Assembly (NCBI GenBank): GCA_964649415.1
Contig: CAZYSK010000070.1
Coordinates: 1 to 29,861 of the forward strand
DNA length: 29,861 bases
DNA from: CAZYSK01 sp964649415
Lineage (GTDB): Bacteria; Chloroflexota; Anaerolineae; B4-G1
Reading direction: 5' to 3'
The notes under the pieces are model-generated. The model saw nothing but the letters and a program-made list of their open reading frames with translations. It had not been told where the DNA came from and did no database searches. Below are positions 16,015 through 23,715 of this stretch, piece after piece (position 1 is the first letter of the stretch; each line of letters opens with the position of its first letter). The position numbers and the translations under genes are program-made.

Positions 16015-17309
16015 TGCAAGGACGCACATCGTCCCGGATACTGACGCCGCTGGGCCTGGCCGTCTGCCTCTCCCTGCTTGGCGACCTGACCCTCTACACC
16101 GTGCTGGTCACCCAACTCGACGAGGTGGGGTTGAGCCTGGCCGCCGTGGGCGTCATGCTGGGCATCAACCGGCTGGTCCGCATCCCCGGCAACACGCTGA
16201 CCGGCGTCCTGCTCGACCGCTGGGGGCGGCGGCGGTTATTCATCTTTGGTATGCTGTTGGGAGTCCTTTCGACGGCCAGTTACGGGCTGGCGCGCGGGTT
16301 CTGGCCTTTTCTGGTCAGCCGGCTGGCCTGGGGCATTGCCTGGACCTGCATCAACGTCGGCGGCATGGTGATGGTACTGGACATAAGCACCCGGTCCAAC
16401 CGGGGGCGGTTGACCGGCATCTACAACACCTGGCTGCAAGCGGGGCTCGCCCTCTCGCCGCTGGTGGGCGGCTTCCTCGTAGATACCATCAGCTTTCGAC
16501 CGGCGATGCTGGTCTGCGCCGGCCTGACGGCCATTGGGCTGGCTGTCGCAGTGGTGGCACTGCCTGAGACAGCACAGCTTGCCGGCGGGGACACACAGCA
16601 GGAGCCAAGACCAGCGTTGAGATTGGACCTGAGGCGACGTCTGAATAGCATCTCTTGGCGGCGGACCAGGGGATTGCTGCGCGGCAACCGCGACCTGGTT
16701 GCCACTTCGCTGCTGCTCCTGATCACGCTTTTCGCCGGCGAGGGGGTGGCTCTTTCAACTACCAGCCTCTTGCTCCAGCGACACTTCGGCCCAGCCGTCG
16801 TCCTGGGCCACCTGGCACTGGGTGTAGCCACGGCTGGCGGGATACTGCTGGCGCTGCGCTCCCTGCTGGCTGGCGCCGTTGGCCCGCTGGCCGGGCACCT
16901 GTCCGATGCCCACACCGGCCGCTGGCCGGTGATCGTGGGCAGCCTGGTGATCGGCGCGGCGGGTTTTGGTTTGCTCTCCTTCGCCGCGTCGCCCGCGACC
17001 ATCGTGCTGGGCGTGATCCTGGGCGCCGTCAGTGGAGGTGCGGCGCTAGCGACGCTGGCTGCTCAGATGGGAGACCTGACGCCGCCGGGCAGGGAAGGCG
17101 TAGTAATGGGCCTCTACGCGACGGTCGGCGACGTCGGCAGCATGGCCGGGCCATTCCTGGCTTTCGCTATGCTGTCTGTCGTGGACCTGCAATGGGTGTA
17201 CCTGCTCTGTACGTTCGGTTTCCTGGCCGGCCTGGGGCTGATCTGGCGCATACACCCATCGACTAGAAGTACGCCAGTCACTTGCGGGCAAGGAGACGTG
17301 TTGGAATGA
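16011..17309 (+). CDS. Major facilitator superfamily transporter
   Basis: This is a membrane transporter of 432 residues with about 12 predicted helices. The frame is open from 15684, but the true start is ATG 16011, overlapping the previous TGA; sequence before that is not membrane-like. Motif A appears as LLDRWGRRRLFIFG after helix 2, and a second-half version is AGHLSDAHTGRWPVIVG. The central cytoplasmic loop lies near residues 190-220. Its end overlaps the next start (ATGA at 17306). Substrate and direction are unknown. It could be an alternative importer for an inositol compound or an exporter of a product. Confidence 0.88.
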   Translation: MMQGRTSSRILTPLGLAVCLSLLGDLTLYTVLVTQLDEVGLSLAAVGVMLGINRLVRIPGNTLTGVLLDRWGRRRLFIFGMLLGVLSTASYGLARGFWPFLVSRLAWGIAWTCINVGGMVMVLDISTRSNRGRLTGIYNTWLQAGLALSPLVGGFLVDTISFRPAMLVCAGLTAIGLAVAVVALPETAQLAGGDTQQEPRPALRLDLRRRLNSISWRRTRGLLRGNRDLVATSLLLLITLFAGEGVALSTTSLLLQRHFGPAVVLGHLALGVATAGGILLALRSLLAGAVGPLAGHLSDAHTGRWPVIVGSLVIGAAGFGLLSFAASPATIVLGVILGAVSGGAALATLAAQMGDLTPPGREGVVMGLYATVGDVGSMAGPFLAFAMLSVVDLQWVYLLCTFGFLAGLGLIWRIHPSTRSTPVTCGQGDVLE

Positions 17310-18286
17310 CAAGCAGGCTTCTGTTTATCATCGGACTGGCACTAGTTTTCGACTTTCTCAACGGCTTTCACGACAGTTCCAACATCGTGGCTACGGTTAT
17401 CTCGTCGCGGGCGATGGCACCGCGCCACGTGCTGCTGATCACCGCCATCGCCCACTTTGCCGGGCCGTTTCTCTTTGGCGTTGCGGTAGCGACCACCATC
17501 GGCCACGAGGTGGTGCAGGAAGCGGCAGTGACGTTGCCCGTCATCGAGGCCGGGCTCATCTCAGCCATTGTCTGGAACGTGTTCACCTGGTTCTTTGGTA
17601 TCCCGTCCAGTTCGTCCCACGCCCTGGTCGGCGGTATCGTGGGAGCCGTAGCCATCCAGTCAGGATGGGATGCGCTGCGCCTGGAGGGGTTAACCAAAGT
17701 CGTGACGGCGCTGCTGGTCTCTCCAATCCTGGGCTTGATTGGGGGGTACTTTGTGATGAAGTTGATCCTGTTCCTGGTCAGGGGCGCATCGCCTCGCATC
17801 AACTGGTTCTTCAAGCGAGGCCAGTGGGGCACAGCGTTGTGGCTGGCATTGAGCCACGGGACCAACGATGCCCAGAAGACGATGGGGATCGTCACGATGG
17901 CACTGCTGGCCGAAGGGGTGATCAGCGATTTCGCCGTGCCGACCTGGGTCATCACGCTGAGCGCAGGGGCTATCGCTTTGGGTACAGCGCTGGGAGGTTG
18001 GCGGCTGATCCGTACGCTGGGCGGCAAGTTCTACAAGATTCGGCCGGTGCATGGCTTTGCCAGCCAGGTTGCTTCCGCCTCGGTGATCATGGGGGCAGCA
18101 CTGCTGGGCGGGCCGGTCAGCACGACCCAGGTAGTGAGCTCAGCGATAATGGGTGTGGGTTCGGCCGAGCGGCCGAACAAGGTGCGCTGGGATGTGGCGC
18201 GCCAAATCGTCACCGCATGGGTATTGACAATTCCGGTGACAGCAGCGGTCGCCGCGTTGATCTATGGAGTCATCTCGTTGATGTGA
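17306..18286 (+). CDS. pit: PiT-family inorganic phosphate transporter
   Basis: This is a low-affinity phosphate:cation symporter of the PiT family, 326 residues, in the inner membrane. Both family signatures are present: FDFLNGFHDSSNIVAT at the N-terminus and ALSHGTNDAQKTMG in the second half. SSSHALVGGIVGA and GPVSTTQVVSSAIMG are further conserved loops. I chose ATG 17306, overlapping the MFS stop and preceded by AAGGAGA, over 17282. The next gene encodes the usual accessory protein. Its place in a phosphodiester-cleaving gene array suggests it balances phosphate released from substrate, either by uptake after surface hydrolysis or by efflux. Confidence 0.95.
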   Translation: MTSRLLFIIGLALVFDFLNGFHDSSNIVATVISSRAMAPRHVLLITAIAHFAGPFLFGVAVATTIGHEVVQEAAVTLPVIEAGLISAIVWNVFTWFFGIPSSSSHALVGGIVGAVAIQSGWDALRLEGLTKVVTALLVSPILGLIGGYFVMKLILFLVRGASPRINWFFKRGQWGTALWLALSHGTNDAQKTMGIVTMALLAEGVISDFAVPTWVITLSAGAIALGTALGGWRLIRTLGGKFYKIRPVHGFASQVASASVIMGAALLGGPVSTTQVVSSAIMGVGSAERPNKVRWDVARQIVTAWVLTIPVTAAVAALIYGVISLM

Positions 18287-18295
18287 GGGGGAACC

Positions 18296-18925
18296 ATGGA
18301 GTGGATCAAGAGGTTCTTCAAGCCAAGACAGAACAACTTTGTTCAGTTGCTGATTCAACAAGCCAAGTACGCCGTGGAGGGGATGGACGCGCTGGAAGGG
18401 TATATGAAGAAGCGCAGCCCCAAATACGCCGAACGAGTCACTACGCTGGAGAGAGAAGCCGACGAGGTACGCCGCATCCTGATTGACGAACTGAATCGCA
18501 CCTTTGTCACGCCCATGGACCGCGAGGACATCTACGCCCTGTCGCGGGCAATTGACGACGTGCTTGATTATGCATACACCACCATTGGCGAGATGGAACT
18601 CCTAGAGGTAGAACCCAACGACTATTTGCGGCGCATGACTTCACTGTTGGGTGAAGCCGCACGTGAGATATTGCTGGCGATGCAGCGACTGAATCATCAC
18701 GCCGCCGTGGCCACTGACCACGCCGTGCGGGCCAAGGCGTTGGAGAACCGAATGGAGCAAGTCTACCGGGAGGCAATAGCCGATCTGTTCCACCAGCCAC
18801 AGGACGTGGAGCACATCGTCGAGATGCTCAAGCTGCGCGAGCTCTATCGGCACTTGAGCAACGCTGCTGACCGGGGCGACGAGGCAGCCAACATTATCAG
18901 CGACATTGTGGTCAAGATGACGTAA
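18296..18925 (+). CDS. DUF47/PhoU-like phosphate transport accessory protein
   Basis: This cytoplasmic helical protein of the DUF47 (TIGR00153) family usually pairs with PiT transporters and is thought to regulate them. It has 209 residues, all helical, with PhoU-like features: LEREADEVRRILIDELNRTFVTPMDREDIYALSR (marked by EREADEVRR and TPMDREDIYAL), a mid-protein YTTIGEMELLEVE and the C-terminal YRHLSNAADRGDEAANII. The acidic clusters correspond to metal-binding patches in PhoU. It begins 9 bases after the pit stop behind GAGGGG, so it is certainly co-transcribed. Confidence 0.93.
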   Translation: MEWIKRFFKPRQNNFVQLLIQQAKYAVEGMDALEGYMKKRSPKYAERVTTLEREADEVRRILIDELNRTFVTPMDREDIYALSRAIDDVLDYAYTTIGEMELLEVEPNDYLRRMTSLLGEAAREILLAMQRLNHHAAVATDHAVRAKALENRMEQVYREAIADLFHQPQDVEHIVEMLKLRELYRHLSNAADRGDEAANIISDIVVKMT

Positions 18926-18962
18926 TGGGGACGTGGCTGGCAAGAGAGCAGTCCAACCGTAC

Positions 18963-18997
18963 GCAACACGCAAGAGAGAACACGCGATGCGTGTTGC
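18963..18997 (+). promoter_or_regulatory. Stem-loop upstream of iolG
   Basis: A 9-bp inverted repeat (GCAACACGC at 18963-18971, GCGTGTTGC at 18989-18997) with a 17-base loop lies just before the iolG ribosome binding site. It could be an operator or a weak attenuator separating the phosphate genes from the inositol genes. No U-run and no clear promoter are visible. Confidence 0.4.
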
Positions 18998-19022
18998 ATA
19001 AAACATGAGGAGGTGTGGAACG

Positions 19023-20042
19023 ATGACTTCTGGAGTAAACGTCGGGTTAATTGGAGCAGGGCGGATTGGACGCCTCCACGCCGAGCATCTGGCCTTCCGC
19101 ATCCCCGAGGCCAACTTCGTGGCCGTGTCCGACATCATCCTGGAGGCAGCCCAGAAATGCGCCGCCGAATTCGGCATCCCCACGGCCACCCAGGACCACC
19201 GGGCGATTATGGAAAATCCCGACATCGAGGCCGTCGTCGTCTGCTCCAGCACCGACACCCACGCCCAGATGATCGAGGAAGCGGCTGCCGCCGGCAAACA
19301 CATCTTCTGCGAAAAGCCGATTGACTACGACCTGGCTCGCATTGACCGGGCGCTAGCAGCGGTGGAGAAGGCGGGCGTCAAGTTGCAGATTGGCTTCAAC
19401 CGGCGCTTTGACCCCAACTTTCGGCGCGTCCGGGAACTGGTGGCGGACGGCAAAATCGGAGAACCCCACATCCTGCGCATCACCAGCCGCGATCCCGCGC
19501 CCCCGCCCATCGAATACATCAAGGTCTCTGGCCGCATCTTCCTCGACATGACCATCCACGACTTCGACATGGCCCGCTACCTCATCGGCAGCGAAGTGGA
19601 GGAGATCTATGCCACCGGGGGCGTGATGGTGGACCCGGCCATCGGCGAGGCCGGCGACATAGACACGGCGGTTATCACCCTGCGCTTCGAGAACGGCGTC
19701 ATAGGCACGATTGACAACAGCCGCCAGGCCGTTTACGGCTACGACCAGCGGGTGGAGGTGTTCGGCAGCAAGGGCTGCGTGACCGCCGACAACGACTATC
19801 CCAACACCGCCCGTATCAGCGACGCCCAACGCGTCCACCGCGACCTGCCGCTCAACTTCTTCATGGAACGCTACATCGCGTCCTACATTGCCGAGATGCG
19901 GGCTTTTTTCAGGTGCGTGCTGGAGGACAAGACCCCACCGGTCACCGGCGTGGACGGGCGGGTGCCGGTGGTGATGGGCTATGCGGCGGAAAAATCGATC
20001 CGGGAGAACCGGCCAGTCAGACTGAGCGAGATTGAGGCGTAG
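19023..20042 (+). CDS. iolG: Inositol 2-dehydrogenase (Gfo/Idh/MocA family)
   Basis: This enzyme oxidises myo-inositol to scyllo-inosose (2-keto-myo-inositol) with NAD. The 339-residue protein starts at ATG 19023, behind AGGAGGTG. The Rossmann motif GLIGAGRIGRLHAEHL is at residues 8-23. The catalytic triad of inositol dehydrogenases is in place: Lys98 in CEKP, Asp175 and His179 in DMTIHD. The C-terminal half has the usual sheet, with GVIGTIDNSRQAVYGYDQRVEVFG conserved (read as TIDNSRQAVYGYDQR). The following genes encode the next three steps of the Thermotoga-type pathway, which makes the assignment firm. Confidence 0.93.
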   Translation: MTSGVNVGLIGAGRIGRLHAEHLAFRIPEANFVAVSDIILEAAQKCAAEFGIPTATQDHRAIMENPDIEAVVVCSSTDTHAQMIEEAAAAGKHIFCEKPIDYDLARIDRALAAVEKAGVKLQIGFNRRFDPNFRRVRELVADGKIGEPHILRITSRDPAPPPIEYIKVSGRIFLDMTIHDFDMARYLIGSEVEEIYATGGVMVDPAIGEAGDIDTAVITLRFENGVIGTIDNSRQAVYGYDQRVEVFGSKGCVTADNDYPNTARISDAQRVHRDLPLNFFMERYIASYIAEMRAFFRCVLEDKTPPVTGVDGRVPVVMGYAAEKSIRENRPVRLSEIEA

Positions 20043-20044
20043 TC

Positions 20045-20077
20045 AGGTGACCGGCACTTTTCAAGTGCCGGTCACCT
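20045..20077. repeat. Perfect palindrome between iolG and iolN
   Basis: AGGTGACCGGCACTT and its exact complement form a 15-bp stem with a TTC loop. It begins 3 bases after the iolG stop. There is no U-run, so it is more likely an intercistronic mRNA hairpin or a dispersed palindromic repeat than a terminator. Confidence 0.7.
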
Positions 20078-20109
20078 CAAAATACAGAATGAGCAAGGAG
20101 AACTAGAAA

Positions 20110-21234
20110 ATGAGTGAGACAAAATTACCCGTTGGACTGTTGGCAACCGATCAGCCCGATCTGTTCTTCGAGGACAACACCGTCGGTCGGCTGAAGAAAA
20201 AGGTATGGGACGCCAGCGACGAGGAGATCGACGCCATCCTGACCGAGTATGGCGTCCCCTCACCGGTGGAGTGGGGCAAGTCCGGCTCCTACATCCAGAC
20301 CACCGTGCGCTGGCAGGTCGAGGAAAATCGGCGCAAGAACGACGTCGTCTTCATCCCCGTTGGCTCCACCGAGCTGCACGGGAGGCACCTGGTCAGTGCA
20401 TCCGATACCCTGTACGTCAGCCAGATCGTGGAAGGCGTGCGCCGCTACACCGCGACGCGCGGCGCGCCAGCCAACCTGGCCCTGCCGCCGCTGATGTACG
20501 GCGCACATCCGTACCACCATCTGGGGATGCCCGGCACCACCATCGTACGGGAGAACGTCGTACGGGAACTGATGATGGACGTGATGCTGGGCCTGTGGAA
20601 CGACGGCTTCCGCAAGCAGATCATCATCAATAACCACGGCCAACTGTGGGTGCTCGAATCAGCCGTCCAGCAGTTCCAGAAGCGGTACCAACTCCCCGGC
20701 ATCTTCCGCGTGATTGACTGGCACCGCGCCGTGCGCGAGTTTTTCCGCACCACCGAAAAGGGCGGCAAATGGGACACCAACTTCGTCCACGCGGATGAAT
20801 CCGAAACCTCGATCGGGCTGCTGCTTCACCCAGAGATGGTGGACATGGCGTACGCCGTGGACACCGAAGGCAAGAGCTACCTGCCGGATGGCCACTTTGA
20901 CAAGTCGGTGGACCCCTTCGGGCGGCCCAGCCGCTGGTCTGAGGGCGAGGGCCACTTTGCCATCGAGATCGCGGCCACGCCGGAAGGCGTTGTGGGCAAG
21001 GCGACGCACGGCTCGGCCGAGAAGGCGAAGCGGCCCCTGGCGGCCATCCTGCGCTACCTGACGTTGCTCAACGACCAGATCCTGGAAGCCTTCCCGGCCG
21101 GTACCGTGCCACCGGTGGAGGAAGTCACCCTGCGCACCGCCGAGGAGATGGAACCCTACCTCCGGGAGCCGTTGAGTGAGGGGTGGAAGCCGGTCTACGG
21201 CTTGCCGGCCATAGGTCAGAACACGCTAGTGTAA
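20110..21234 (+). CDS. iolN: 3-dehydro-scyllo-inosose hydrolase (creatininase family)
   Basis: This creatininase-family metal hydrolase opens the diketo-inositol ring (3-dehydro-scyllo-inosose) to 5-dehydro-L-gluconate in the Thermotoga-type inositol pathway. It has 374 residues and a good AAGGAG site 9 bases ahead of the ATG. The metal-binding pattern is visible: GSTELHGRHLVSASD (Glu88, His90, Asp99), a His-rich loop (YGAHPYHHLGMPGTT), INNHGQ in place of the usual NGHGGN, and HADESETS for the last acidic ligand. It has about 60 extra N-terminal residues compared with creatininase. Its position between iolG and iolM, as in T. maritima, supports the call. Confidence 0.9.
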   Translation: MSETKLPVGLLATDQPDLFFEDNTVGRLKKKVWDASDEEIDAILTEYGVPSPVEWGKSGSYIQTTVRWQVEENRRKNDVVFIPVGSTELHGRHLVSASDTLYVSQIVEGVRRYTATRGAPANLALPPLMYGAHPYHHLGMPGTTIVRENVVRELMMDVMLGLWNDGFRKQIIINNHGQLWVLESAVQQFQKRYQLPGIFRVIDWHRAVREFFRTTEKGGKWDTNFVHADESETSIGLLLHPEMVDMAYAVDTEGKSYLPDGHFDKSVDPFGRPSRWSEGEGHFAIEIAATPEGVVGKATHGSAEKAKRPLAAILRYLTLLNDQILEAFPAGTVPPVEEVTLRTAEEMEPYLREPLSEGWKPVYGLPAIGQNTLV

Positions 21235-21238
21235 CTGT

Positions 21239-21304
21239 AGACTTCCGAAGTCTTCAGTAGCTCATTTGACCCATTTAGCACCTTTTCCTAGACTTCGGAA
21301 GTCT
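21239..21304. repeat. Two facing palindromes between iolN and iolM
   Basis: AGACTTCCGAAGTCT (21239-21253) and AGACTTCGGAAGTCT (21290-21304) are each self-complementary around a central base and are reverse complements of each other. They bracket a 36-base AT-rich spacer. The pair could fold as two small hairpins or one long one. It fills almost the whole gap between the genes. Confidence 0.7.
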
Positions 21305-21334
21305 TGACACTAAATCACAGAAGGAGAAAATGCA

Positions 21335-22528
21335 ATGAAAGGCAAGATGCAAGGTGTGACCCTGGTTGCGGATTGGGATCCCAAGCCAGAGTTCAGACTG
21401 GGTGCAAAAGACATCGAAGGTCGCCAGACCTACCTGGGCAGCCTGGTGTACCGAAATCCCCGGCTCGAGATAAGGGAGTACGACATTCCCACCCCCGGGC
21501 CAGATGAGGTGCTGTTGCAAGTCAAGGCATGTGGTATCTGCGGCTCAGACGTCCACATGGCCCAGGCCGAAGAGGACGGCTACATCTACTATCCGGGACT
21601 GACAGGCTTCCCCTGCATCCTGGGGCACGAGCTTTCCGGGGTCGTCGTAGAAGCCGGCAAAAACGCTCGGGATAAGCGCACCAACAAGCCGTTCCAGGGA
21701 GGCGAGCGGGTCACCACAGAGGAGATGTTGTGGTGTGGATACTGCAAGCCCTGCGCTGATGGCTATCCCAACCACTGTGAGAACCTGGACGAGATCGGCT
21801 TCAACGTCAACGGCGCATTCGCCCAGTATGTTGCCGTGCCAGCCAGGACCGTGTGGAGCCTGGAGCCGTTGGCCGCCGCCTACAAGGGGGATGACCTTTT
21901 CTTGGCTGGCAGCCTGGTGGAACCGACCAGTGTAGCTTACAACGCCGTGATCGAGCGGGGCGGTGGCATCCGTCCGGGCGACCGCGTCGTCATCCTGGGC
22001 GGCGGGCCAATTGGGGTCGCTGCTTGTGCAGTGCTCAAGAAGGCAGGGGCTTCCAAGGTGATCATCTCCGAGCCGCAGACAGATCGTGCCGCACTGGCGT
22101 TGAGAATAGGAGCCGACTACGCCATCAACCCACTCGAGGAAAGCTTTGCGGATCGGGTCCTGGAACTCACCGATGGCATGGGGGCCGATCTCTTCATGGA
22201 AGCGACCGGCCTGCCGGAGATCGTCTACCCGGACATTGAGCGCGTCATCTGGGAGGGCCGCACATTGAACAGTACCATCGTGGTGACGGCCAGAGCGGAG
22301 GCCAAGATGCCGGTCACCGGCGAGGTATTGCAGGTGCGGCGGGCGCGCATCGTCGGCTCACAAGGCCATTCCGGGCACGGCACGTTCCCCAGGGTGATCG
22401 AGTGCATGGCCAGCGGCATGGACATGACGCAGATGATCACCAAGAAGATCAGCCTGGAAGAGGTGCCTGAAAACATCATCGAGCTGCAGACGAACCGGGA
22501 GCAGTGCAAGATCACCTGCCAGATGTGA
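21335..22528 (+). CDS. iolM: Scyllo-inosose 3-dehydrogenase (zinc alcohol dehydrogenase family)
   Basis: This medium-chain zinc dehydrogenase oxidises scyllo-inosose to 3-dehydro-scyllo-inosose with NAD. Its 397 residues match the length and sequence of T. maritima TM0412 as I remember it, with long shared blocks such as KACGICGSDVHMAQ, YYPGLTGFPCILGHE and IVGSQGHSGHGTFPRVI. Catalytic zinc ligands are Cys69 and His98-Glu99. Structural zinc cysteines are 134, 137, 140 and 148 (LWCGYCKPCADGYPNHCEN). The Rossmann motif is VVILGGGPIGVAA. AAGGAG lies 8 bases before the ATG. It acts between IolG and IolN, although encoded after both. Confidence 0.95.
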   Translation: MKGKMQGVTLVADWDPKPEFRLGAKDIEGRQTYLGSLVYRNPRLEIREYDIPTPGPDEVLLQVKACGICGSDVHMAQAEEDGYIYYPGLTGFPCILGHELSGVVVEAGKNARDKRTNKPFQGGERVTTEEMLWCGYCKPCADGYPNHCENLDEIGFNVNGAFAQYVAVPARTVWSLEPLAAAYKGDDLFLAGSLVEPTSVAYNAVIERGGGIRPGDRVVILGGGPIGVAACAVLKKAGASKVIISEPQTDRAALALRIGADYAINPLEESFADRVLELTDGMGADLFMEATGLPEIVYPDIERVIWEGRTLNSTIVVTARAEAKMPVTGEVLQVRRARIVGSQGHSGHGTFPRVIECMASGMDMTQMITKKISLEEVPENIIELQTNREQCKITCQM

Positions 22529-22542
22529 GGCAGTTGGGCAAC

Positions 22543-22575
22543 AGAAACCCGGTTTTTCAGAAAAACCGGGTTTCT
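22543..22575. repeat. Perfect palindrome between iolM and iolO
   Basis: AGAAACCCGGTTTTT and its exact complement form a 15-bp stem with a CAG loop, 14 bases after the iolM stop. From memory, palindromes built on AAACCCGG..CCGGGTTT are frequent in Chloroflexota genomes, so this is probably a dispersed repeat copy. Confidence 0.7.
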
Positions 22576-22604
22576 GGCCCATTCACTCAAAGGACCGAAC
22601 GCCA

Positions 22605-23450
22605 ATGAAGCTCAGCATTGTTCTGTCTACCCATGCCGCCCAATTCCAGGCGGTAGCTTTCAAAGGCGACTTTGAAGCCAACGTCGCCAAGATCGCCGCC
22701 TGGGGCTACGACGGCGTCGAACTCGCCATCCGCGATCCCAGGCTGGTGGACGGCGCCGAACTGGAGCGCGTCGTGTCGGCGCATGGGCTGCTCGTGCCGG
22801 CCATCGGCACCGGCCAGGCCTGGGGCGAAGAGAGGCTGTCGTTCACTAGCGACGCCCCGGCCGTGCGCGCCGCGGCTATCGAACGGATCAAGAGCCACGT
22901 CCCGCTGGCCGCGCGCTTCAATGCCATCATCATCCTGGGCCTGATTCGGGGCATCACGCCCGAAGGGCAGACCCACGAACAGTCTATGGCTTACCTCGTC
23001 GAGGCGCTGCAGGAATGCGCGGACGTGGCCGCCGAAACGGGCGTGCGTTTTGCCCTGGAACCGCTCAACCGGTACGAGACAGATCTCATCCACACCGTCG
23101 CCGGTGGAATGGACCTCGTCGAGCGAGTCGGCGCCGATAACTTTGGGCTATTGCTGGACACTTTCCACATGAACATCGAGGAGCCGGTCATTGAGGATAG
23201 CATCCGCGCCTGCGGTGACCGGATCTTCCACTTTCACGTAGCCGATTCCAATCGCTGGTATCCCGGCGCAGGGCACCTGGATTTCGAGTCTATTCTGCAT
23301 GCACTCTCTGCAACCGACTACCATGGCTTTGTCTCTGGCGAATTCATGCCTCTGCCCGATGCCGACGTTGCGGCTGAACGAAGTGTGACCCATTTGCGTC
23401 AGCTCCACGCCGCCCTTTTCAGCAAATCCCTCCCGAGCACAGACCTCTAG
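22605..23450 (+). CDS. iolO: 5-dehydro-L-gluconate epimerase (TIM barrel)
   Basis: This enzyme epimerises 5-dehydro-L-gluconate to D-tagaturonate, the last dedicated step of the Thermotoga-type inositol pathway. The 281-residue protein matches T. maritima TM0416 as I remember it along its length: AFKGDF near residue 20, AIGTGQAW, IILGLIRG, EPLNRYETD (catalytic Glu), LLDTFHMNIEE (Asp, His), FHVADSNRWYPGAGHLDF and VSGEFMPLP (second Glu). AAAGGA precedes the ATG. It ends the + strand array. The enzymes that would use tagaturonate are not in this window. Confidence 0.93.
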   Translation: MKLSIVLSTHAAQFQAVAFKGDFEANVAKIAAWGYDGVELAIRDPRLVDGAELERVVSAHGLLVPAIGTGQAWGEERLSFTSDAPAVRAAAIERIKSHVPLAARFNAIIILGLIRGITPEGQTHEQSMAYLVEALQECADVAAETGVRFALEPLNRYETDLIHTVAGGMDLVERVGADNFGLLLDTFHMNIEEPVIEDSIRACGDRIFHFHVADSNRWYPGAGHLDFESILHALSATDYHGFVSGEFMPLPDADVAAERSVTHLRQLHAALFSKSLPSTDL

Positions 23451-23715
23451 CCACGTGGGCCGCTTCACTGTCCCCATCCTCGATGAGGCGCACTTGCTGC
23501 TCTCTCAGTTCTTGGCCCAATTTCGCTTTCCGCTCAACGATGATCGGGATATCGCTCCTGCTCAGTTCTTGGGGGTCACTACAGGTCGTCACCGTCCTGC
23601 CACGCCTGCGTATCTGCCGGAGGTAAACGTGGACGAAGGCAAACGGGCTCAGGCCCGTCTCGCTCTTCACGCGCTCGAGACCTGCGCGCAGAACTCCGCC
23701 CCCTCCGCGCCCCAC
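23419..23715 (-). CDS. Possible small ORF downstream of the CDF gene
   Basis: An open frame of 98 codons overlaps the end of the CDF transporter gene and runs toward iolO on the opposite strand, overlapping its last bases. The C-terminal half (SRSDIPIIVERKAKLGQELR) looks protein-like and would form a charged helix. I recognise no family, and no ribosome binding site is evident. It could be the remnant of a larger gene or an overlapping-frame artefact. The interval 23451-23666 holds nothing else I can name. Confidence 0.2.
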   Translation of the reverse strand: MGRGGGGVLRAGLERVKSETGLSPFAFVHVYLRQIRRRGRTVTTCSDPQELSRSDIPIIVERKAKLGQELREQQVRLIEDGDSEAAHVARGLCSGGIC

